Positions 6,977 to 12,190 of a DNA stretch of 15,365 nt are shown piece by piece. Numbering within the stretch: the first letter of the stretch is position 1; every line of letters begins with the position of its first letter. Below the pieces are notes generated by a model. It was given only the letters and a program-made list of their open reading frames with translations, was not told the origin of the DNA and did no database searches. The stretch comes from Verrucomicrobiota bacterium (GTDB lineage: Bacteria; Verrucomicrobiota; Verrucomicrobiia; Chthoniobacterales; UBA10450), in assembly GCA_003219995.1 (NCBI GenBank), contig QHRC01000047.1:2227-17591 (forward strand), in the 5' to 3' direction. Made by a program: the position numbers and the translations under genes.

Positions 6977-7784
6977 TGAGTCCCTCGACCAGATCGACAA
7001 GCCAGTGTGAGAAGTTGCCGATGTTCGTGGCCAGATCGGCGCCGAAGCTCGTGAACGTGATGTGCGATGAAGCGAGTACGAGCATCACGCTGAGTAGCGT
7101 CAGGTTCATCAGATAAATCACGACAAGCGAGAAGAAGGTGCCGTGATCGCGCAAATCGGTTTGGCTTTTGGGAACCATCCAGCAGGTGAATGTGAAATGG
7201 AACGCCCAGGTGACGCCGATTACGGTGTAAAGCAATCGGCCGTAGGGCTGCACGTTGAAACATAAACTGGAAATTCCGTAAGCCGCGATCGCGAGGATGC
7301 TGTAGAGCGGAAAAAAATACGGTGCGAGCGCGATCCAGAAATTACTGCGATCGGTCACGATGTGGCCGCCTTCGCGTCCCACCCGAAACCGGCTGACGCG
7401 TCCGCCCATCAGCCAAACCCACAGCGCATGGGTCAGTTCATGTCCGAAAACGTAAAGAACGATTGGACGCGGCAAACCGAAGAATGCAATCAGCCAAAGC
7501 AGCGCGCCGAGCGAGAAGAACCAGAATTCTTCACCGGCCCAGAGCCGTTGCGCCACGGTCGCGCGCGCGAACGCGGTGAAAAATGTTTGTGTAAAAACCG
7601 CACAGAGAGGCAGAAGGAAAATCGCGACAATAAACTTCAGCCATTTTGTCGGCACTGTTAACGAATTCTGTTCCGCGTAGCCGCGCGTGGTTGCGACCAC
7701 GTAACGAACGCGCTTTACGCGGCGCGTGGATGTCCGCCCGCGGTGTCTTGTCGATCTTTGATTCTTCGCCGCCAAGTTGGGCAC
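6972..7784 (-). CDS. Integral membrane M50-like zinc metallopeptidase
   Basis: The protein has up to 270 residues and about six hydrophobic segments (roughly 50-72, 86-105, 106-125, 147-172, 183-203 and 217-240). The zinc-binding motif is HELTH (residues 115-119, in YVFGHELTHALWVWLMGGRV), followed by GREGGHIV and the segment FWIALAPYFFPLYSI. HExxH inside a membrane segment followed by a GG loop is characteristic of M50/site-2-protease-like enzymes, which cut substrates within or near the membrane. The second zinc-ligand motif (usually an Asp further on) is not obvious, so activity is unproven. The start is uncertain: GTG 7784 gives a basic 45-residue N-terminus with a 6-bp hairpin over the start codon, while GTG 7655 (MPTKWLKFIVAIF) begins right before the first membrane segment. 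It lies downstream of efp on the same strand, 132 bp away. Its substrate is unknown. Confidence 0.65.
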   Translation of the reverse strand: MPNLAAKNQRSTRHRGRTSTRRVKRVRYVVATTRGYAEQNSLTVPTKWLKFIVAIFLLPLCAVFTQTFFTAFARATVAQRLWAGEEFWFFSLGALLWLIAFFGLPRPIVLYVFGHELTHALWVWLMGGRVSRFRVGREGGHIVTDRSNFWIALAPYFFPLYSILAIAAYGISSLCFNVQPYGRLLYTVIGVTWAFHFTFTCWMVPKSQTDLRDHGTFFSLVVIYLMNLTLLSVMLVLASSHITFTSFGADLATNIGNFSHWLVDLVEGLR

Positions 7785-7916
7785 AACTTAGACAGATGAG
7801 CGCGGATTTGGGAAAGACAATTTGAATGGTAGGGATGGCTTTCCGAGCCGTCCGACGAATTGAAATATACCGCGGTAAGAAAATTTTCTACGGAGGCCTC
7901 GGAGACGCGTCTCTAC
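7785..7916. repeat. Palindrome-rich spacer between efp and the M50-like gene
   Basis: From 7829 to 7916 the spacer is bounded by GTAG (7829-7832) and CTAC (7913-7916). It holds hairpin GGATGGCT/AGCCGTCC (7833-7840, 7846-7853, one G-U pair, 5-base loop), like the hairpins at 6927-6947. A run of perfect palindromes follows: TACCGCGGTA (7868-7877), AGAAAATTTTCT (7878-7889), GAGGCCTC (7893-7900) and GAGACGCGTCTC (7902-7913). The efp stop codon TAG (7917-7919, minus strand) directly abuts it. I read it as a composite of dispersed palindromic repeats, possibly ending efp transcription. Bases 7785-7828 hold nothing I recognise. Confidence 0.5.
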
Positions 7917-8474
7917 CTAGGCCCGGCCCATGTAGGCGCCGGTGCGGGTGTCGATCTTGATGGTTTCGCCTTCTTTGATGAAGAGCGGAACATTGATCGT
8001 TTTTCCGGTCTCGAGCACGGCTGGCTTGGTCACGTTGCTCGCAGTATCGCCGCGCACGCCTTCGGCTGACTCGACAATTTTAAGATTCACGGACGCAGGC
8101 AATTCAACCTGAACGGGCTTGCCTTCAGCATAAAGAACCTGAACCGAAAGGTTTTCGACGAGATAATCTTTGGCCTCTCCGAGGAAATTTTCCTGCAGCG
8201 TGATTGTCTCGTAGGTCTCCGGATCCATGAAATGAAATCCGTTGCGGTCTTTGTAACTAAACTCGAGTTGCTTTCGCTCGATCTCGACCAATTCCACTTT
8301 GTCGGTCGAGCCAAAGCGAACATCGGCGCTCTTGCCGGTGTTGATGTAACGGATGATCGCCTGGACGAAAGCGCGCAAATTTCCCGGCGTCCGGTGATGC
8401 ACTTCGAGCACGATGGCGGTGTTGCCATTGTACTTTATCGCCATCCCTTTGCGGAGATCGTTGGCTGCGGCCAT
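7917..8474 (-). CDS. efp: Elongation factor P, PGNLRAF-loop variant
   Basis: The 185-residue protein has the three-barrel EF-P plan: KOW-like N-terminal domain (MAAANDLRKGMAIKYNGNTAIVLEVHHRTPG), central OB domain, and C-terminal domain with the family pattern ending GDTASNVTKPAVLETGKTINVPLFIKEGETIKIDTRTGAYMGR. EF-P binds between the P and E sites and rescues ribosomes stalled on polyproline. At the tip of domain I, where E. coli has PGKGQAF with the modified Lys34, this protein reads PGNLRAF, with Asn32 in place of the lysine and Arg34 two residues on. Lysine modification by EpmA-type enzymes is therefore not possible at that position. ATG 8474 is the start; upstream DNA on this strand is AT-rich with a tandem TACTTTC pair (8495-8508) but no Shine-Dalgarno. 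It lies 72 bp after kdsD and may be cotranscribed with it. Confidence 0.95.
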   Translation of the reverse strand: MAAANDLRKGMAIKYNGNTAIVLEVHHRTPGNLRAFVQAIIRYINTGKSADVRFGSTDKVELVEIERKQLEFSYKDRNGFHFMDPETYETITLQENFLGEAKDYLVENLSVQVLYAEGKPVQVELPASVNLKIVESAEGVRGDTASNVTKPAVLETGKTINVPLFIKEGETIKIDTRTGAYMGRA

Positions 8475-8546
8475 GGTGAAGAAAGTTTAAATTTGAAAGT
8501 AGAAAGTAGAAAAACGAAGAGCGGCGACGTTTGCACGCCCCGGTCA

Positions 8547-9518
8547 TCAAAGCAACTTCCGCCGCGTCAGATCTTGCGAATCGACAATGCCAACCGGCAC
8601 TTTATCGTCATCCACCACGACGAGGTCGTCGATGCGATGGCGCTCAAGCAAATTGAGAACTTCGACCGCCAGCTTGTCTTTGTGCACGGTCACGGGATTG
8701 AGCGTCATCAAGTCGGCCACCAGGCGTTCGCCGACCTTCGAGTCGGATTGAAAATTTCTCACAAAATCGCCGTGCGTAAAAATGCCGAGTAATTGTCGAT
8801 CTTCGCCTGCCACAACGGCGGCGCCGGCGCGGACGCTGGTCATTGCCTTCAATACTTCGCGAATCGGCGTATTGGGCGAGACGAGCGCCATCGATTCACG
8901 CGGCCGCATGATTTGATGGACGCGTACGAGAAGGCTGCGTCCGATCATGCCTCCGGGATGAAATTTTGCAAAATCCTCTTTATTAAAACCGCGCGCCTCG
9001 AGCAGCACCATGGCCAGCGCGTCGCCCAGCGCGAGCATGACTGTCGTACTCGAGGTCGGCGCGAGATTGAGCGGACATGCTTCCTGTTCGATGTTCACAT
9101 CGAGAAAAACATGCGCGTTTTTCGCAAGGGTCGATTTGGGATCGCCGCAAACGGCGATAATCTTTACCTGAAAGCGGGCGATCGCAGGCAGAATGCGCAG
9201 AAGTTCCTCGGTCTCGCCGCTCGCGCTCAGTGCGAGGACGACATCGCCGTCGGCCACCATCCCGAGGTCGCCGTGCAACGCGTTTAGCGAATCGAGCACC
9301 ACAGCGGGCGAGCCGGTACTGGTGAGAGTGGATGCGATCTTACTGCCGATGTGTCCCGATTTTCCCACACCGACGACCACAACTTTAGCTCGCGCATCGA
9401 CCGCCTCTTTGATTAACTCGACAGCATGAGAGAAATTCTCACTCAAACGATCGCGCAGCCGCTGGAGCTCGAAGATCTCGATTTCCAGGACACGTGCGGC
9501 CTTTTCAAGGTAGTCCAT
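8547..9518 (-). CDS. kdsD: D-arabinose 5-phosphate isomerase (KdsD/KpsF/GutQ family)
   Basis: The 323-residue enzyme converts ribulose 5-phosphate to arabinose 5-phosphate, the first step towards Kdo, the inner-core sugar of lipopolysaccharide. The SIS domain (about residues 30-175) has VVGVGKSGHIGSKIASTLTSTG and the conserved ALHGDLGMV, then LSASGETEEL. LARGFNKEDFAKFHPGG is the usual linker (here MVLLEARGFNKEDFAKFHPG). Two CBS domains follow (about 203-260, MRPRESMALV..., and 265-323, MTLNPVTVHKDK...). Start chosen at ATG 9518 (MDYLEKAARVLEIE); an in-frame TTG at 9557 would add 13 atypical residues. The start is divergent from the small secreted-protein gene 74 bp away, where ATATATAGTG next to the ATG could be part of an AT-rich promoter (weak). 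Presence of this gene supports a Gram-negative envelope with Kdo-containing LPS. Confidence 0.94.
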   Translation of the reverse strand: MDYLEKAARVLEIEIFELQRLRDRLSENFSHAVELIKEAVDARAKVVVVGVGKSGHIGSKIASTLTSTGSPAVVLDSLNALHGDLGMVADGDVVLALSASGETEELLRILPAIARFQVKIIAVCGDPKSTLAKNAHVFLDVNIEQEACPLNLAPTSSTTVMLALGDALAMVLLEARGFNKEDFAKFHPGGMIGRSLLVRVHQIMRPRESMALVSPNTPIREVLKAMTSVRAGAAVVAGEDRQLLGIFTHGDFVRNFQSDSKVGERLVADLMTLNPVTVHKDKLAVEVLNLLERHRIDDLVVVDDDKVPVGIVDSQDLTRRKLL

Positions 9519-9576
9519 CGAATCATATATAGTGAGCCGAGGCGTTGTAACCGGCAAGAACTTGCGCGCCCCGACT

Positions 9577-9583
9577 GGAAGGG
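9577..9583 (+). promoter_or_regulatory. Ribosome binding site of the small secreted-protein gene
   Basis: GGAAGGG ends nine bases before ATG 9593. It is one of the few clear Shine-Dalgarno-like sequences in the window and supports the small open reading frame being translated. Confidence 0.5.
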
Positions 9584-9592
9584 AAACCGATT

Positions 9593-9889
9593 ATGAAAAC
9601 TTATCTGGCCTTTGGGCTATTAATTATAACGGCGGTCGCTGGCATGGCGGCGCCTGCAACTTTGACCGCTCCGATTAGGGGTCAGGCGGTAAGGAAGCCC
9701 GCCCCGCCCCCACCGATCTACCGGAAAAACGTCCAGGGCGTCATCCCCCGTGCCATCCGCGGGGGCAATCCCCTCCAGATGCTCAACCCGAGAGCGCCCG
9801 CCAAATACGGCACGGCGGAGCAAAGTGTTGTCATCGATCCGGAAACAGGAAAGTGGAAGGGTATTAAGCTTTTCGAAATCTTTTTCTAA
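9593..9889 (+). CDS. Small secreted proline-rich protein of unknown function
   Basis: The product has 98 residues. MKTYLAFGLLIITAVAGMA is a typical signal peptide (Lys at position 3, hydrophobic core, small residues at the end), with likely cleavage near residue 19-21. The mature part is basic and proline-rich (VRKPAPPPPIYRKNVQG, then GGNPLQMLNPRAPAKYG) and ends with VVIDPETGKWKGIKLFEIFF. There are no cysteines and no domain I recognise. A good Shine-Dalgarno and codon use like its neighbours support a real gene. The TAA stop is inside a 22-bp AT-rich palindrome. It could be a periplasmic or surface protein; nothing in the sequence points to a specific job. The APPPP run would be an EF-P-dependent stall site. 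Confidence 0.7.
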   Translation: MKTYLAFGLLIITAVAGMAAPATLTAPIRGQAVRKPAPPPPIYRKNVQGVIPRAIRGGNPLQMLNPRAPAKYGTAEQSVVIDPETGKWKGIKLFEIFF

Positions 9890-9897
9890 AAAGATTT
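9876..9897. terminator. AT-rich palindrome over the stop codon of the small secreted-protein gene
   Basis: AAATCTTTTT (9876-9885), CT, AAAAAGATTT (9888-9897) is a perfect 10-bp inverted repeat containing the TAA stop (9887-9889). It is low in GC, so as an RNA hairpin it is weak, and the tight 2-base centre would open further. It could be a weak terminator or a protein-binding palindrome. Confidence 0.3.
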
Positions 9898-9908
9898 GAA
9901 GTTCCACG

Positions 9909-11087
9909 TTGGGAGCTGAGCGTTCGGCGTTGAATTCTAATGCTGATTCGCGTCCGGTCGTTGCGTGTTATTGCGCCACATTTCTCAAGCCGGAGATGCT
10001 GCACATCTACCGACAAATCAGCGCGCTCCGGCGGGTGCGGCCATTCGTCATCGCGCGGAAGCGTGAGAACGCCGCCCAGTTTCCATTCGATAAGATTGAC
10101 ATCGTTGGGAAAGGGCCAATCCATTTTCTGCGGAGGTTTTGGTTTCGACAACTGCACGATGAGCCATGGCGAATCTCGGGGAGGGAACGGCGCGCGTTGC
10201 TCGCGACTCTGGAGCGCGCCGACGCGCAGCTCCTGCACATTTTTTTCGGCCATATCGCCGTGCACCTTCTGCCGCTGATTCACGCCTGGCCAAAACCATC
10301 GATCGTTTCATTTCACGGCGCGGATGTTTTAGTCGACATGGACAAACCGGCCTATCGCGAAGCAACGAAAGAAATGCTTGCCGCGATCGGGCGCGTATTG
10401 GTGCGCTCAGAATCGTTGCGCCGTGCCGTTGTCGATCTTGGGTGCGACGAACATAAGATCGACATCGTGCGCACCGGAATCCCGTTAGAGGAATTTCCAT
10501 TTCGTGAGCGCGACCTTCCGCAAAACAGCGAATGGCGATTTGTCCAAGCCTGTCGTTTAATCGAGAAAAAAGGCCTGTCCACAAGTTTGCGCGCGTTCGC
10601 TAAATTCGCGGCGCTCTATCCAAGATCGACAATTACCATCGCCGGCGAAGGGCCGCTCTTGGGCGAGCTTCAGGAATTGGCGCGAGAGCTTAAAATCGAG
10701 AACTGCGTTTCGTTTACCGGTTTTATTTCCCAGGAAGAATTGCGGAAGATTTTTTATGCGTCACACATTTTCCTTCACCCGAGCGAAACTGGTCGGGACG
10801 GAAACCAGGAAGGCGTTCCAAACTCCATGCTGGAAGCAATGGCGAGCGGATTGCCTGTTTTCGCGACGCAGCATGGCGGGATTCCGGAAGCGATCGAGCA
10901 TGGCACGAGCGGGGTTCTTGTTCCCGAGCGCGATCACGAAGCACTCGCCCGCGCCTTGCTCGACGCGTCGCAAGATCGACATCTTCTTTCGCGGCTCGCG
11001 CGCGAAGGTGCGGCTGCCGTCGCGGCAAAATTTGCTCAACCCGCGCAGGTGCGCAGACTGGAGGAGATTTACCTCAGCCAGATGTAG
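9909..11087 (+). CDS. GT4-family (GT-B) glycosyltransferase
   Basis: The product has up to 392 residues. The N-terminal Rossmann domain starts with RPVVACYCATFLKPEMLHIYRQISAL. FHGADVLVDM is the conserved acceptor-domain turn, and VRSESLRRAVVDLGC and DIVRTGIPLEEFPF are typical of GT4. The donor domain carries the signature ACRLIEKKGLSTSLRAFAKF, then the E-x7-E motif (Glu293 in HPSETGRDGNQEG, and NSMLEAMASGLPV). Members transfer a sugar from a nucleotide donor to a growing glycan, often for LPS or exopolysaccharide. The start is uncertain: TTG 9909 or TTG 9930 precede the first strand, while the first ATG (9996) would cut it off. The stretch before (GTTCCACGTTGGGAGCTGAG) looks like degenerate GTT-G repeats and not a leader with a clear Shine-Dalgarno. 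The TAG stop is the first triplet of the next palindromic element. Confidence 0.85.
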   Translation: MGAERSALNSNADSRPVVACYCATFLKPEMLHIYRQISALRRVRPFVIARKRENAAQFPFDKIDIVGKGPIHFLRRFWFRQLHDEPWRISGRERRALLATLERADAQLLHIFFGHIAVHLLPLIHAWPKPSIVSFHGADVLVDMDKPAYREATKEMLAAIGRVLVRSESLRRAVVDLGCDEHKIDIVRTGIPLEEFPFRERDLPQNSEWRFVQACRLIEKKGLSTSLRAFAKFAALYPRSTITIAGEGPLLGELQELARELKIENCVSFTGFISQEELRKIFYASHIFLHPSETGRDGNQEGVPNSMLEAMASGLPVFATQHGGIPEAIEHGTSGVLVPERDHEALARALLDASQDRHLLSRLAREGAAAVAAKFAQPAQVRRLEEIYLSQM

Positions 11088-11144
11088 AGGCGCTTGGGCC
11101 AAGCGCCTGATCTATTGGTTCGGCGGTTGACACAACCGTCGCTA
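11085..11144. terminator. Double-hairpin element between convergent glycosyltransferase genes
   Basis: Hairpin one is AGGCGCTT/AAGCGCCT (11088-11095, 11101-11108, loop GGGCC). Hairpin two is CGGCGGTTG/CAACCGTCG (11121-11129, 11133-11141, one G-U pair, loop ACA). The element begins with the TAG of the + gene (11085-11087) and ends with CTA (11142-11144), which is the TAG stop of the minus gene. The plan matches the element at 6922-6976. A bidirectional terminator role is the simplest reading. Confidence 0.6.
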
Positions 11145-12188
11145 AAACACAAGTCGCGTGAAGAAGTTTGCGAGCTGGGTTCGCACGGTCTCAAAGGAAA
11201 GCTGCTCCAGCGCGCTCTGTTGCGATTCGGCCACGATCGCGGTGCGGGAATCAACGTTGTTCAACAACTCCAGCGCGATGGAAGTGATTTCGTCGATCGT
11301 GCGCCCCTCGCCACAGGTTTTTGGAAACGCGATTCGTTCAATCGCGCCGTCTCCGCCCGCGCAAACCATCCGGCAAAGAAGCGCGTCACCCGCGACCTGT
11401 CCCGGCACTCGGCTACGGTCGAGTTGTAAAACGATTTTATGCTTCGCGACGTCGCGCAAATAATCCGCGTACGGTTTTCGTTTCTCAATCACCCGCAATT
11501 TTCCAGCGGGAAATTTCAATTCGGAAAGCAATCGTCTGGGTTTGCGTCCATCCAAATTGACGACGCTGGCCTGCTCGCCGGTCGCCTCGCAAAGCTGTCG
11601 CGCCACCAGCAGTGCCGCGAAGTGATTGCGTGACGGTACATTCCAATCGCGGGTGCCGACAAAAATTCCCGATTGCCGGTCGGGCGGCACGGAAAAATTC
11701 CATTGTCGATCTTCCAGCGGATAGGGCGTCGGAACAAAAGCAACGGTGGCCGGATCGCGATTCCCGCGGGCGCGCCGATAGATTTCCGCAGCCTCCGGGG
11801 TCGTCGCGATGCAGCCATCAGCTTGTGCGGCGATTTTCATAAAGCGCGCCAACTTCGCCGGATTGCACAATTGCTGCGCAATTTGATGCAGCCCGGTCTC
11901 TTTCAAGGACACGGCGACAGTCCGCCCGTGCTTTTTCAGTTCGTTTAGTGCGCGCTCTGAAGTTCGAAAATCGCCGCGCAACAGGAGAAGGACTGGCGTT
12001 TTCTCCACGATCGCGCGCTGCGTGTCGTGATGAAAAGAGCCGCGCGTGCAGGCCGCGTAACCGTGGAAGTTGACGGGGGGATGTCCTTGTTCGACCGGGC
12101 CGGCACCGTCTCGAAAATCTTGTTCTGGGTCGCGTCCGCCCGGATTGAGAACGGCCAAACGAAAGTCATCTGCGGCGCGCGACGCCAT
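11142..12188 (-). CDS. Putative glycosyltransferase (GT-B-like), poorly conserved
   Basis: The product has 348 residues with no signal peptide or membrane segment. The middle part reads like a GT-B N-terminal half (PVLLLLRGDFRTSERALNEL, then QADGCIATTPEAAEIYRRA). The next part resembles a GT-B second domain (SGIFVGTRDWNVPSRNHFAALLVARQL, LRVIEKRKPYADYLRDVAKHKIVLQLD, GQVAGDALLCRMVCAGGDGAIERIAFP). That last stretch resembles CgeB-like or group-1 transferases that pick up the donor near G-D-A-x-x-C. I give no substrate. ATG 12188 follows the penicillin-binding-protein stop by 2 bp, so the two are almost certainly translated from one mRNA. The first ~50 residues are less typical. No clear Shine-Dalgarno is seen, consistent with translational coupling. 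Confidence 0.55.
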   Translation of the reverse strand: MASRAADDFRLAVLNPGGRDPEQDFRDGAGPVEQGHPPVNFHGYAACTRGSFHHDTQRAIVEKTPVLLLLRGDFRTSERALNELKKHGRTVAVSLKETGLHQIAQQLCNPAKLARFMKIAAQADGCIATTPEAAEIYRRARGNRDPATVAFVPTPYPLEDRQWNFSVPPDRQSGIFVGTRDWNVPSRNHFAALLVARQLCEATGEQASVVNLDGRKPRRLLSELKFPAGKLRVIEKRKPYADYLRDVAKHKIVLQLDRSRVPGQVAGDALLCRMVCAGGDGAIERIAFPKTCGEGRTIDEITSIALELLNNVDSRTAIVAESQQSALEQLSFETVRTQLANFFTRLVF

Positions 12189-12190
12189 GT

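Noticed and set aside
7917..8474. YeiP (EF-P-like) instead of EF-P
   Set aside because: Length, loop placement and the C-terminal pattern ending in KIDTRTGAYMGR fit EF-P; a YeiP assignment has no supporting motif, though the tip loop is atypical.
9901..9935. Degenerate GTT-G tandem repeat before the GT4 gene
   Set aside because: Too short and irregular to claim as a repeat family from one copy; mentioned only as a reason the start is unclear.
10048..10584. 178-codon minus-strand frame within the GT4 gene
   Set aside because: Arg/Ala-rich shadow; the sense frame carries GT4 motifs.
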